Assembly: GCF_030272615.1 (NCBI RefSeq)
Contig: NC_081406.1
Span: forward strand, 139,711,361-139,775,360
Length of the DNA: 64,000 nucleotides
From: Cryptomeria japonica
Taxonomy: Eukaryota > Streptophyta > Pinopsida > Cupressales > Cupressaceae
Direction: 5' to 3'
Part shown: positions 35,965 through 48,139 of the stretch, one piece after another
Numbering within the stretch: the stretch's first letter is position 1
How the letters are laid out: the number at the start of each line of letters is the position of its first letter
Translations under genes and position numbers: made by a program
The notes under the pieces: model-generated
Databases searched by the model: none
The model's input: only the letters and a program-made list of their open reading frames with translations
Told to the model about the DNA's origin: nothing

Positions 35965-36505
35965 ACATAAAAGCTAGAAAAGTTTTAAAAGTATATGATT
36001 ACACTTTTATAGTCTTTTTGGCCTATGAATTGTCCTCTCCATATGTCTCTATATAGTGACTTCCTTCCAACCTTTTCAAATTAGTTTGTCATCCATATTC
36101 TAAATTGAACTATGTTTTTTCATTAAATAGAAAGAACTACCAAGGTACATCTCTATTGATATATATGATATACAAAAATATGCAGTGCTAATTACTCTAT
36201 TTAAGTTTAGTTGTAACTTCTCTGGGATGAATAGAATTATCATCATTTTCTAGAGGTTCTTTTAAATATAGAGTGGAAAAGGGTTTAACTTCGTCCATAA
36301 CCTTCTCCCTTGAGAATGCAACAAGTGACACTCGAAATAAATCTATAATTTTTTATTTTCCTTTCGTGATTGATTACTAGAGTTCAACAATTCCTTTTCT
36401 TTATCTTTAAAGCACTTTGACACATCTTTCCATTAAAGAAAGAATAATATAGTAATTAGTAAATGAAACTATAAGAATGTAGCTAGTATAAAATAGATTA
36501 GATGA
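35965..36505 (-). pseudogene. Second copy of terpene synthase exons A and B
   Basis: This aligns with 33050-33595 at an offset of about 2.91 kb, intron included. The exon A copy (36426-36219) reads LLNSSNQSRKEN and KVMDE-like pieces with a frameshift. The exon B copy keeps LEYG-stop and GSHYIETYGEDNS. Both copies have TGA at the same codon (36089-36091 and 33178-33180). This copy also has TAG where exon B has the NSW Trp. It is more decayed than the main copy. Confidence 0.75.
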
Positions 36506-36785
36506 TTACACTTCTAACCTTTAACAAAAATGAACTAAATACATACAATGTAAGCAGTGCAAGAACACATTATCGTAAATATAGTAAACTATCTATTTAG
36601 AATAAACAAGAGAATAAACATTGTAGATATGAAATTTTACAAATAAAAACCCAAAATAGTGGCATTAGATCAAAATTTTGTTGTTGTTTGAATACACAAT
36701 TAAATTTAAGTTCCAACTTATATCTTCTCCATTCATATAAGCTTAATATAGATCTTATTGTTTGAAAATATATATATATACCAAC

Positions 36786-36957
36786 CTATAGACATAATGA
36801 AGAGTTTCTTTTATTTCCTCTTGAAAATATCATTCAATACCAAGACGATCAACATTATCTACCATGGAGAGGCATTGGAAGAGTTCATCTCCACTTTCTA
36901 TTGTCAACAGTGCATTGAACATCTCTTTAACTTCCCTAACATATGGTGGACCCTATC
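36786..36957 (-). pseudogene. N-terminal terpene synthase exon
   Basis: The minus strand reads VREVKEMFNALLTIES, LFQCLSMVDNVDRLGIE, then a TGA (36830-36832), then YFQEEIKETLHYVYR and a GTTGGT donor at 36785. This is the conserved region before the RRx8W-side helices of TPS-d enzymes. An acceptor-like TAG lies near 36957. No further upstream exon is visible, so the gene is 5'-truncated. Confidence 0.78.
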
Positions 36958-37894
36958 ATCCAACATCAAGGTGAGGGAAGAAACAAAAACAACAAAGAGA
37001 CTTAAAAATAGTAGGAATATGACAATTACTTCTACCGAATTTGGTTGATGGTTGGGTGGATGGATTGTTGTGTTGATAGTGAAATTCATCGGTTTATTTT
37101 GAAGAAAGTTTTAATATGATTAACTATCAATAAGTGGCACATTTGTGTATTCATTTTGACTCACAATATGATACTTTTTTACTATCACTTTTGTATCCAC
37201 TTTGACTTTTTTAAGTACAGTTTCATATATTCATCGTTTACATCATATATTTGTATACTTTCACAACCACAAATTTATTCATTTCTTTCAAACCTACACA
37301 TTTCTATCTTTGTTGAATCCTTAAAGAGTAATGATCACTGTCCATATCTCATTTGATCATTCTCATTATCTATATCTCATTCTATTTGATCATTCTCATT
37401 GTCCATATCTCATTTGATCATTTTCATTGTCCATATCTCATTCTATTTGATCATTCTCATTGTCCATATCTCATTTCCAAACAAAAAATTATTCAATAAT
37501 GCTAAGGTTCAATCTTGAGGGATTAAGATTTAACCCATATCGAATTTTTAGATTATACTAAGTTTAAGACATTGATTAGACTATGAACACTAGACTTTGT
37601 ATAGAATCAACAATTAATTCTTTGTCATCCTTCCTGAAACTAAGTGCATCCATCCTACCATTTGATTATTGTATTTACTACTCATCTATCAACACCTAGC
37701 TTAGGTACATACTTAAATACAACTTAATTGTAGGGTTATTGTTTACATTTATTTAATTAGTCTAGATTTATGAAAATGAGATTATATTCCATTATATTTT
37801 TAATGAACCTATGTAAGACAAAAACCCTTGGGCTTCTCATAGGGTTTATTCTTTTTTTCTTATTAATGATTAAAATCTAAAGGAGACAGAAAAT
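36958..37894. other. Non-coding spacer
   Basis: AT-rich spacer without a recognised gene. It contains the minisatellite at 37338-37473. Confidence 0.5.
37338..37473. repeat. Minisatellite with alternating 29/34-bp units
   Basis: Units of ATTTGATCATTCTCATTGTC plus CATATCTC alternate with versions carrying an extra CATTC. The pair gives a higher-order period of about 63 bp, repeated about twice. Confidence 0.85.
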
Positions 37895-38212
37895 ATGAAG
37901 AAATATTTTGAAGGGAGAATTGTTAGATTGGAAAAGAGCTACAAGAAGATTAATGATACTCTAATTACATTGGTCAGCTTTAGCTACAAGGTTACCAAGT
38001 TCAGTGCTGAAAATGTTAGAGTTATGACAAAGAAGTTTGAAAGAGCTCAAGAAACCGAATCTTTCTTCATTTCTATTGATGTTGTTGAGAAAGGCAAGCA
38101 GGCTACTCAGGAGGAGGGTAAAGCCCCTTGTACCTGTACTAGAGCAAGCAACAAGAAGATGATGAGCCAAGTAGCACAAAATGTAAAATCTAAACTTTTT
38201 GTCAGTTTTTAG
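37895..38212 (+). CDS. Small coiled-coil ORF of unknown function, probable TE remnant
   Basis: 105 codons, Lys/Glu-rich, no known domain (KKYFEGRIVRLEKSYKKIND, LVSFSYKVTKFSAENVRVM). The same protein is recognisable in a decayed minus-strand copy at about 39550-39260 (EGRLKHLERK, NDNLISLVTYSHNVVKNSAE), so this is a repeated family rather than a unique gene. A basic stretch with CTCTRASNKK follows near the C-terminus. Probably the 3' end of a retrotransposon accessory ORF. Expression is unknown. Confidence 0.4.
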   Translation: MKKYFEGRIVRLEKSYKKINDTLITLVSFSYKVTKFSAENVRVMTKKFERAQETESFFISIDVVEKGKQATQEEGKAPCTCTRASNKKMMSQVAQNVKSKLFVSF

Positions 38213-38969
38213 ATAATTTTAAATCTTATTAGGATTATAATGTTCTTTGTTAATGCCTCATACCTATAAATATAGTTTTAAGGTTTTAGATTCATTATGT
38301 CACTTTTATTTTTCTCTCACTCTAAATAACTTTGGTGTTGACTTTAGAAATGTAGAGGCATCAATCAACTTTTGGTCAGGTTGTGTTTTATTTGTTTAGA
38401 TTTGTTGTCTTACTTCTCAATTTTGGTTTGCTAAGTTGCCTAAATTTGGGGGATTTATATTTGACAAAGGAGGATCAAGGATTCCTTACCTCCAATCATC
38501 TTATTTTTTCAGAATCAATTTAGGCAAATTCAATCATGGAAATTGGTGGAACAACGATGAGATCTAAAAGAACAATTTAAGTCAAGGATTTTTTGGTTTT
38601 CTTGCTAGAAGAATAGATCAGAGGGAGATAGAGGGACCAATCAAAGGAGTGAGGAAAAAATATCAGAAACAATAGAGAGAGAAAAGAGGGTTGAATAGGT
38701 GCTTGGGACCAGAAGAAAAATGTGTAACATTCGACACTATGTGGAACTAGGCAAAAGTAGTGTAAAGAGTTAGAGACATTGAGCATGATTGATCTTTTGC
38801 AAGGATCAAATAGGAGTGGAAAGAAGAAATAAAAATGGAGGCAAATAATGGGAGAAGTTTCGATCAAGTCACATATGACCAAGATTTGCAGTTGATGTCT
38901 AAAACAATTTTGTCTCATATTTAGAAATAACAATATGTCGATTCAAATTATTTTGGTTGTAGAATTTGT

Positions 38970-40317
38970 TGATCCGCAGTTAATTAAATGTTGTTGATTA
39001 AGGAACAAATAGGTTTTGAAGGGACCTGAAACCCTTTTATATAGAACTATTACAAAATCTTGCTAAAATATTTTGCCATTTTAAAAAAGAAGCCAAAACT
39101 CAACAAAAGACCAATAACAAATCAAAAACCACAAAAATGACAGCAAGAAGGAAATCCTTGTTCAATTTTTTTAGGGCCTCCACGGCCTCAACTTCCAATT
39201 ATGTCATGTTGAGTGCAATATTCTTTCACTCTTGTATTTCTTGATTAGGAGATTTCTTCTTCGGGTGGGTCTGGTTCTCTTGAAAGGCCTGGTAGTACCC
39301 TCTTGTTTCTTCTTTATGGAGTCCACATCAAGTATAGTCCCTTCCTAATGGAGGTTTGAATTTTTCCTACCATTGTATTTATGCTTTCAGCTGAATTCTT
39401 CACCACATTGTGACTGTAGGTAACCAAAGAGATAAGATTATCATTACCTTTCTGGTTTTTCTTTCCAAATGTTTCAATCTACCTTCATACTCTTTCTTAA
39501 GTTTCTCCTCCAAATTTGAGATTTTGTTGTCATAATATTTCTTAAGATCATTCATTGTGCTTAGTGTCTTCTACACATAATCAACAATTGATTTCCTCTA
39601 CTCCACAAACCATTGTTTAGCTCCTTGGTTGTCCTCTTTTCTCATCACTGCTTGAAGTTTAAAATTAATCTTCTTTATTTCATGGAATGCCCATTTGAAT
39701 ATTCTAAAATTTTCCATGGAAGAATCACGAGCGATGGCTAGAACATCATCAAGGTTTTCTCTGTCTAGACTTAGATAAGGAGAATTGGCATTGAGATAAT
39801 TGGGAAAGGGGGTTCTATCATTCCTGTTAGGGAGAGGTTCTAACTTGCCTGGAATAGAATTATGGGAAGGTAAGGACTCTGAGTTTGAAATAGAAATAGG
39901 GGATGCTCTACTCCTTTTAGCTCATTGGCCTTCTCGACTAAGAGTCGGTGTCCTCCATCTTTGTATTCCACTCATCCTCATTAGAGGAGAGGCTAACATG
40001 GTCGTCATCCTCAAAATCATGTGATGGGTCAGGATCTCTAAATGATGGGGAAGGAAGGGATTTAATTTTTTCGTTAATCAAGAATAACATACCCCCATGA
40101 AAGACAGTTTTTTTCTTGCTCTTCCTATGATCTTTGATGTTAGCATTGATAGAGACAAGTAAGGAGAATGGAAATGATAATTTCACCTTATTCCTAAAAT
40201 GGTTTATCAAGATGAAATGATGCCCAAAAGCCCTAGTATATCTGCAATCTAGGGTAATATACTTCATAAAAACAAAAAGAACAGAGAGCCATAGATTTTA
40301 CCCATATCATAGATGCT
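38970..40317 (-). mobile_element. Insert in the left LTR carrying a decayed accessory ORF
   Basis: This sequence is absent from the matching position of the right LTR. TTTGT flanks it on both sides (38965-38969, 40318-40322), a possible TSD. The minus strand opens with ATG at 40267: MKYITLDCRYTRAFGHHFIL, an acidic stretch (DPDPSHDFEDDDHVSLSSNE), then stops and a Lys-rich coiled-coil segment related to 37895-38212. No LTR pair, transposase or RT was seen. Function unknown. Confidence 0.55.
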
Positions 40318-40953
40318 TTTGTACACTTAAATAAGTTAATGAAATGCTAGTTTGTGTTACTATGTTAAATTACTGAGATTCTTGTCATATCTTTCTATCT
40401 ATTAGGTTTGATTTTGAAGTTCCTGGACCACTATTAAGAAGAGAAATAGTTTGCATCTTTTTTTGTTGGTATGAGATTCAACTTGCATTAGTTTGGTATC
40501 AAAGCTACAAGATTTGGGAATTGGAGAAGTTGGAAGGTGTCTCTAGGAAACTCTAGAAGGAGTTATTTGCAAAAGAGGGGTCTATAACTATAGACATTAG
40601 AGAAGGAGGCACAAAATATTGCTTGACATTGTCAGAAGAAGATGAATTTGAAAAGAAGGGTGAATTGGGTCATGAGGAATCCTGTAATAATCCCATTTTG
40701 TGAGGATTATTGGGATGAAGTAAAGAAAAGAAATCCCTTTGAGAAATTGGAAGTGATTCCAAGTACAATGGATGTGTTGGAGGAGTGTTTTCCTAATATT
40801 GTTGTAACTACAGAACTTAAGAAAATAAATTAAAGGTAATGAATTTGCAGTATAGCCATGTCTCTTGTAAGGTATTATAAAAGCAACTGAAGATGAGGAG
40901 ATAAGTAAGCTAGTTGATAAGTGGATAATTAATTGAGCAAGATTTGATAAATG

Positions 40954-41073
40954 AGTCTTAACCCTTATGCTAGAGGAGAATGGAGAATGTGCAGATATTC
41001 TAGAGATATTACTCAAATTTCTATCAAATATAAGCTTTCTATTGCAAGCATTGATGGTTTGATGAGTTGTTTG
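40954..41073 (+). pseudogene. Reverse transcriptase fragment (gypsy type)
   Basis: The frame reads LNPYARGEWRMCRYSRDIT then ISIKYKLSIASIDGLMSCL, the block before the first catalytic Asp in chromovirus-like RT (WRMC...IT.KY..P...DD). Flanking sequence is too decayed to follow. Confidence 0.55.
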
Positions 41074-41389
41074 ATTTAGCTAGCATGTGTTGTTGTAGTT
41101 GCATCAAGTCAAAGAGGATTGTTATTTCATGGCATTTAGGCTATTAGTATTAGATTTGAGTGCCTAATGGATCTAAATGTGGATGCTTTTGATTTGAAGG
41201 AGGCATATGAAGTGTACAATATTTCTCTCAACAAAAATTGAGGATTTTTTATTAATTCTATGTGGTAAGAAGGTAGTTGCTTATGCATACCTTCAAAGAG
41301 AGAGACCCTCCTAATAGAAAACTATTATGTCATTCCATTGATAACCTCATGTGCAGAAGAACATGATTGTTTTTATCTCTAGGGGATCT

Positions 41390-42165
41390 TGATGCAAGGG
41401 CATCGATCAACTTTTAGTCCACATATTTTATTAGTTCAAATGTGTGGTCTTAGTTCTCAATTTTGGTTTGATAAGCTGCCTAAATTTGGGGATTTGTATT
41501 TGAAGGAGGAGGATTGAGGATTCCTTACTTCTAATCATATTATTTTGTCAAAATAAATTTGGGTAGATTCAGTTATGGGTGTTGAGAAACCAATGAAACA
41601 TGGGAGTTGAAAGAACAATTTTAGATAGGGAGTTTATGGTTGTCTTGTTGGAAGAACTGGTCAGTGGAAAGATAGAGGGATCGGTCGAAGGAATGAGGAA
41701 AAAATTATCAAAAGAGACAAATTGAAGAAAAAGAGGTTCAAATGGGTGATTGGGGTTAGAATAAAAATATGTATCATTGGATGTTGTGTGAAATTAGGTA
41801 GAAGTAGTGTAAATAGTTAGGGATGTTGAGCATGATTGATCTATTGCAAGGATTAGACAAGAGTAGAAAGAAGAAATGAAAATAGAGATAGACAATGGAG
41901 GCAATTTTGCTTGAGTCATGTGATTGAGACTTGTAGCTAATGTTTGAAAATAATTGTCTCATATTGTAGAAATAATAAAATATTCATTCAAATTGTTTGG
42001 GTTGTAGACTTTGTCACTTAACCATTAATGAAATATTAGTTTGTGTTTATTAAATAATTGAGGTTCATGTCACATATTTCTATGTTTTGGGTTTGAGTTT
42101 AAAGCTCCTATCGCTATTGAAGAGTAGAAACAGTTTGTAATGTTTGTTTGGTTTGGGATTTGACT
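41390..42165 (+). repeat. Right LTR of the gypsy remnant
   Basis: Matches 38351-38969 and 40330-40490. It begins near TGATGCAAGGGCA after a purine-rich CTAGGGGATCT and ends near CTTGCA. Boundaries are approximate. Confidence 0.68.
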
Positions 42166-42840
42166 TGCATCATTTAGGGATTCATTTTTTTAGATATTAT
42201 AGCTCACTAGTTTATCTAACTTTTAAATCTAAGAGTTATATGCTTTGTTATTCTTATATCTATAACTCATTTATTGATTTGCTTATGTTACAAGCTACTT
42301 CAAATCTTTTTTTTTATTGCATATTGTATGGATGGTACTATTACTATTCACATAAACACTATTAACAATCATATTGTTAGAACTTAAAATCTTCTCGTAA
42401 GGATAACATCATTGGTTGCAGCCATAAATTATAAATAATTTGATGTTGTTCAAAGTTATACATTGAAAGTGTGCAACACATAAAAAGAAATGAAATAATT
42501 CTCAATGATCTCGAATCAATAAACTTATGAAGATGTACACATATGCAGTGCAAATAAGAGTTATCTTCCACCTAAAAAATTAGCATGCAACTCCACGCAA
42601 GCACTAAGAGACCTATTTAAGCTTATCACTAGAAATGGAAATATCTCATAGATAAGAGATATCCATGAGAAAGAAAAAAAATTCCTATGAAATAGTATTC
42701 TGCACTAACACCCCACCTTAAGATTAGCTTAGGTGGGAATAAATGAATTGGGTCATATCAACTAGGCTTGATGAGATACCCAAGTGTAAAACAATCTCCG
42801 GTAAAGTAAAAAAATAAAGAAAACCTTTTGGACAAAATTA
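42166..42840. other. Spacer, nothing recognised
   Basis: AT-rich sequence between the gypsy remnant and the TRIM-like element. Only short frames without motifs. Confidence 0.5.
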
Positions 42841-43713
42841 TGATGTAGGAGCATCTGAGTAGTTCATCTAGTTGGAGTAGTTAGCAATGGAGTTGCCTGG
42901 AAATTGTTGTGTTTCTTCATGTTTATTAATTTAGAGTTGCAGATTTGGATCTAGCATATGGAGATCATTGTCATAAACATATTCGCGATTCATGGCAATC
43001 GGCTTTGATTCTGGTTAGATATCAATTTCGGTATGGTCTGGTGTTGGTGTGTTCTTACCAGTTAGTCTTGTGGTGTGTGGAGTGAAGAATAATTGGGTTG
43101 TGGATGGTTTATGTGACTTGTAAATCATATGGGAGTGTTGTTTTGGACCTGGCCGATGTTCATGGAGGTTTGTGTGAAGTTATAACCATTATTGGAGATG
43201 TTCTTAGTGATTAGGCCGACATGGTAGTGTTCTCCCATTTCATTATGAACTGGTGGACCTTTGGCCGATTTGATTTAGTTGTTGAGGCTTGCAAATAGTA
43301 TAAAGAGGAATTTTGGAGATTGATTTGGAGGATAGAGGTCCAGAAAAGATAAGAATTGAGAAAGATGTAGATTCTGGAGTATTGCGGTGTTCTAATCCAA
43401 TGGACTAAGGTTCAGCAGAGTGTTACCGGAGATAGATTTGTTAAGCATGTGATATGCGGATAATAGATTTGAGTTGTTTGAATGATTTTGTGATTTTGTG
43501 CTATGAATAGAATGTATAAAGGCTGAGGGAATATGTAATTCATCAAAATAATATAAGGATTGAGCTTTGAGGTTGGGTTTTTCCCTTTGAGGGTTTTCCC
43601 TAGGTATATCTTGTGTTGAATGATCTTGTTTTCTTTGTTATTTCATGGTGTTTTTGTTATAGGATGCAAGGTGAGGTTGTCCTTCATTGGATCTCCCTAC
43701 CTTGACTACATCA
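42841..43713 (+). repeat. Left LTR of the TRIM-like element
   Basis: Starts TGATGTAGGAGCATC and ends CTACATCA. Aligns along its length with 44106-44983. Confidence 0.87.
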
Positions 43714-44105
43714 AGTGGTATCAGAGCGGGTTATGAACCTATTGATGGAGGAAGAGATGGTTGTGAACTGATTGGATGAAAAGAACTTGAGGTAGCTTCA
43801 AGACTTGTTCAGATTGTGCCGAACGTTGAGGAAGTGCAAGGATTGCAAGAAGACCGCTGAACATAGGAGCATGAACTTGAGGCAGTTGACAAGTTGACTT
43901 GAACAGATCGTCGAATGGAGGTAGGTTGCAAGGTTGTCTGATAGATCATCGAGGAGAGACAACTAGAACTTGTAGTTAGACCACCGAACTTGAGGTAGTT
44001 GTAAGTATGTGTGAATAGATCGCCAAAGCATATTTGATGTAGCACTGGTTGTGGCATGTTGTAGATCAAGTGATGGAACTCGCTTTTCAATTAACCCCGA
44101 GAGTT
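43714..44105 (+). other. Interior of the TRIM-like element
   Basis: 392 bp with recurring words GAACTTGAGGTAGTTG and GACCGCCGAAC-like, forming a loose internal repeat. No domain-bearing frame. Confidence 0.7.
43716..43727 (+). other. Primer-binding site of the TRIM-like element
   Basis: TGGTATCAGAGC, a perfect complement to the 3' end of plant initiator tRNA-Met. Confidence 0.92.
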
Positions 44106-44983
44106 TGATATAGGAGCATCTGAGTAGTTCATCCGATTGGAGAAGTTAGCAGTGCAGTTGCTTGGAGATTGTTGTGTTTCTTCATGTTTATGAATTTAGA
44201 GTTGCAAATTTGGATTTAGCATCTGGAGCTCGTTGTCTTAAACATATTTGAGATTCATGGAATTTGGATTTTATTCCAGTGAGATATTGATTCTGGTATT
44301 GGTCTGGTGTTGGTGTGTTCTTATCAGTTGGTCTTGTAGTTTGTGGAGCAAAGAAGAATTGGGTTGAGGATGGTTTTCATGACTTGTGGATCATATGGGA
44401 GTATTGTTTTGGACCTGGCTGATGTCTATGGAGGTCCGCACAAATTTCTAAGCATTATTAGAGATGTTCTTGGAGATTTGGCCAACATGTTAGTGTGCTC
44501 ACATTTCATTATGAAATGGTGGATCTTTGACCAACTTGATTTAATTGTTGAGGCTTGTGGATAGTATAGAGAGGAATTTTGGAGATTGATTTGGTGGGAC
44601 AAAGGTCCATGAAAGATAAGAATCAGGAAAGATGTAGATTATGGAGGATTGCGGTGTTTTGGTTCAGTGGACTGAGGTTTGGATCAGCAAAGCATTTTTG
44701 GAGATACAGTTGTTAAGCAGATGATCTGTGAATCATAGATGAGTTGTTTGAATGATTTTGTGATTTTGGGCTATGACTAGCATGTGTAAAGCCTGAGGGC
44801 ATATGTAATTCATCAAAATAATATAAGGATTGAGCTTTGAGGATGGTTTTTTCCCTTTGAGGGTTTTCCCAAGGTATATCTTGTGTTGAATGATCTTGTT
44901 TTCTTTATTATTTCATGGTGTTTGTGTTATAGGCTGGAAGGTGGGGTTGTCCTTCATTGGATCTTCCTACCTTGACTGCATCA
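44106..44983 (+). repeat. Right LTR of the TRIM-like element
   Basis: Starts TGATATAGGAGCATC and ends CTGCATCA. A weak purine tract (CCCCGAGAG) precedes it. Confidence 0.87.
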
Positions 44984-45741
44984 AATTCCCTTCAAAAGAG
45001 AGAAAAATATTTATGGAAAAGACACAACATAAGAAGCACCCAAAGAAGAGTCTCTCTAAAAAAAATAAAAGAACAAAACCACTTATCAGGAAAAGGTGCG
45101 CCTCCCCCTCCCCATCCAATAAGAGAAAAGAAGAAGATGCAAGTTCAATCAATATAGTGTCTCCAAAAATGTTGATAGTTTCCTAGCATTAAATTTTTTA
45201 AATGATTCAATCTCATTTAACAACATTCCTCCTCTTAGGAAGAAATAAAATCATAGAAGTATACAAATTGTTTTAAAATTATTAAAAATAATATGATAGA
45301 AAAAAAGAAAGAAAAAGCATGAATTTTCCAGAAAAAAATCATCTACCATTACCATGTGAGCTTCTCTATGCCACACTAATGAAGATTATAAGTTAGAATA
45401 TGTTAAAAATAAATGTATAATACAATCCAAAGATGAACATAGCTCCTCCAATTGTTTCTCAAAATTATCCACACTCATGTCAAACTATAATAATTGGTCA
45501 TTAGGGAAATGGACCAAAGGATCTAAATGACTCCCCATAAATTTTAAAGAAGTGTAACTCCATAATAACTAACATCAAAGAGGAAATTAATTTCCTTAAT
45601 AGTACCCTCCAAAACTATGGTTTGTCACTCAAAAATATTTGGTAAAGGATCATCTCATAAATAAATAAGACTAGTTACATCCTACTAAAATAAATTGAAA
45701 TCTAAAGATGAAGGAGATGGGAGTTTAACATAAGTCTCATG
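44984..45741. other. Spacer, nothing recognised
   Basis: A-rich spacer. Overlapping short Lys-rich frames at 44890-45186 have no motif and overlap the TRIM end. Confidence 0.5.
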
Positions 45742-46000
45742 TGTTGAATACACTTGGATACTAAGAGGGGGAATGAATTAGTAATTAGTAAAAATATTAA
45801 CCCTTTAATTCAAATTCAAAACCCTTGAACAAATTAGCAACAATGAAGATAAATCAATGACACCAATGCACAAGAGAACACTAGATTTACATGGAAAACC
45901 CCAAAAGGTAAAAACCATGATGAGCGTTAATCCACATTATATGAACAAGTAAAAAAAATTTAAGGCTCACTACCTAAAGAAGTACACCACTCCCAAAAGG
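45742..46000 (-). repeat. Part of a Copia-type LTR, minus orientation
   Basis: TGTTGAATACACTTGG is followed by AAGAGGGGGAATGAATTAG and then ACATGGAAAACCCC...AAAACCATGATG. This is the same layout as the start of the LTR at 56607 (GAGAGGGGGGGGTGAATCA, then GAAACCCTG...AAACCATGGTG), so it is probably the 3' end of a related LTR in reverse. The far end was not found, and it may extend to about 47080. Confidence 0.45.
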
Positions 46001-47099
46001 ACTTGTTGAAGAAGCTAACTACCTCCAAGAAAGATACAAAGGACCAACTAAAAGATTCACTATCTTAGAGCTGGATAAAAAGAATATTTGAATTTCAAAG
46101 TATAATCCTTCAACTCATAGCTTCCAACACTCTCCTTAGAATGTAGGCACTTTTAACATGCTACCTCAATAAACCATTAAAACATTCAGCTCCAAAAGTT
46201 TCAGCCACACTTTTATCTCCTCATATTCACATATTAAAGCATCCACATCAATACATACTCTTGAAAGTAATTTTATCTTCTATATATATATCCTTAACAA
46301 GATCTCAAAAACTCCAATCAGGCTAGCCAGAGAAAAAGACAAGGAATGACCTCAACAAGTCAACCTCAAAAACAATTTGGAGTGAAAGAAGTCCAAGCCA
46401 AGAAATAGACAGGACCTAAAACAAGTTATGACATATTTTCATGTAGCCCAAGCATAAAACACTATGGCACTCATCGTCCCAAGTTAGTAGCAAGGTAACA
46501 TGTCAATGAAAAATGTAGCACATAACCAACTGGCCCAAAAACATAATATCCAAATGAAGCTCAAACCAAGACATAGTAGGGCCCAAATACAACTTAGCAC
46601 AACCTCCAATTCTAACACATACCCCAAACTGCATAGCATAACCAATAGAATAAGCTCAGTCTACCAAACAACAAAAAAACACCCTAAAAAATAACTCTAG
46701 ACATAATGCAACACCAAAAAGATAAACCATTGTCATGCAAACCACATAGAAAAATTCCATGAACATCCAACTACATTCCCAAATACTTCTTTCAGACTAT
46801 CATGTTGAAACTAGCTAGCACAACCAAATAGGTAAATAGAGTTTGTCATACCTAGAAGGCCAAAAAATGTGATCATGAAATAGATCATCATCAAACATAC
46901 TTGTGGTACACCACATCACCTAAAATTTAGATTGAGACACTACATAGACATTATAAGGATGTCCATAAATTTACAAGAGTAGAAACATCAATGCTTAAAA
47001 ATGTGGAGTATTTTCCCAACCAATCCTCACAAACAACTGTATCAACTTAAGTTTCATCTCAAAGAAATTACCTGCAAACTCATTAGTCCATCATGCAAA

Positions 47100-48139
47100 T
47101 ATAACTCAAGCTTCAACCAATGAAACAACATGAAATAAAAACAAAAAAAAATATTATACCTTCATTATTTATGTCTCATTGTGTCCTAACCCCATTGTTC
47201 TTGGTTGCAGATAATTTTGCTCTCAGACAAGCACTGGTAGCTTCCAAGATGGCAAGTGTGGAATGGACTAATAGATAATATGATAAAGAAAAACTAATGC
47301 TATGATAATTATTTATTCTAAATTACTCAAAAACTCTAAAAATTCTAAACAAGTGAATTCACAGATGCAAAGATAAAGGCTCCTGATTGACTATGAGATT
47401 AGCTATTAGTTCCAAAAATGGCTTAGGAGACCTCTATTTATAGATTTTTTAGTGTATAAGCTTAGGTGGTAGAGATCAACAGACATGATTAAATCTTTCT
47501 TTTTGGATGGATATGAAATAAGAGGTTGAGATGTGAGAGATAAAGATGGAAGATGTTCCTCCTACACGTACAGGATGGAGGAAAAGATGGAAGGAGAAGC
47601 CAAGTGTCTGAATGCTCACCTTGACTGAGGAGAAGACTTGAGAGAATATAGGATAGTTGGAGAAGATTTAGGGATAAGAGGACAAGTGGACTCAACTCCC
47701 TCCAAAGATGTAGGAAGGTTGGAGAAAATATAGGGAAGTTGAGAAATGTGTGTACATACACATTATTTGATTTATGATTTGGAAGATGGAGATAAATTAT
47801 GTATTAATATTTAAATCTTTAGTCACATGATTGATGAGTTGGAAAAAGAAGTGATGTGGAGATGAGGTGAGTTGGAAAAGGAGATTAAATAATTAAGAAA
47901 TTATTCAATTGATGAGACTATAGGATAGTGAATAGAAGTTAATTAAATATTAGATATATAATTAATTGGGTTAAAAGAAAGGGATACAATGAATTAATTA
48001 ATTAAATGTTTCAACTCAATTAATTAATAGAAGAATATGAAATGAATTAAATAAATTAATCTTTTCAAATTAACTATTTATTAGAAGAATAATTACTAAA
48101 ATTTATTTAATTGCTCATAGCCAATTTTCTATGCATACA
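47100..48139 (-). repeat. LTR of a second Tat-related element, minus orientation
   Basis: On the minus strand it starts TGTATGCATAG at 48139, right after a purine tract (48153-48140) matching that of the first Tat element. It has AATTAATTAAAT-rich U3, a TATA box (47434-47442) and downstream the shared phrase TCTGAGAGCAAA (about 47220). The left boundary near 47100 is uncertain. Confidence 0.65.
47434..47442 (-). promoter_or_regulatory. Candidate TATA box of the minus-strand Tat LTR
   Basis: The minus strand reads TATAAATAG, followed by AGGTCTCC. Its position relative to the LTR start parallels the TATA box at 28489. Confidence 0.55.

Larger units (their letters stand above)
38351..42165 (+). 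mobile_element. Decayed Ty3/gypsy remnant with interrupted left LTR
   Basis: A diverged direct repeat (about 38351-38969 plus 40318-40490, against about 41390-42165) flanks a 0.9-kb interior. TGGTATCAAAGC at about 40493-40504 is one base from the initiator-Met PBS. The interior holds a reverse transcriptase fragment on the plus strand. Many substitutions separate the LTRs, so it is old. The left LTR is split by an insert at 38970-40317. Confidence 0.72.
42841..44983 (+). mobile_element. TRIM-like miniature LTR retrotransposon
   Basis: Two LTRs of 873 bp (42841-43713) and 878 bp (44106-44983) flank a 392-bp interior without coding capacity. A perfect initiator-Met primer-binding site, TGGTATCAGAGC, starts 3 bases after the left LTR. 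The flanks are AATTA (42836-42840) and AATTC (44984-44988), a one-mismatch TSD. With no gag or pol it must depend on other elements. LTRs this long are at the upper end for TRIMs. Confidence 0.87.

Noticed and set aside
36758-37048. Plus-strand 96-codon frame
   Set aside because: It is the shadow of the minus-strand N-terminal terpene synthase exon (36786-36957).
44890-45186. Lys-rich 98-codon frame
   Set aside because: It begins in the TRIM right LTR and runs into A-rich spacer, with no motif.
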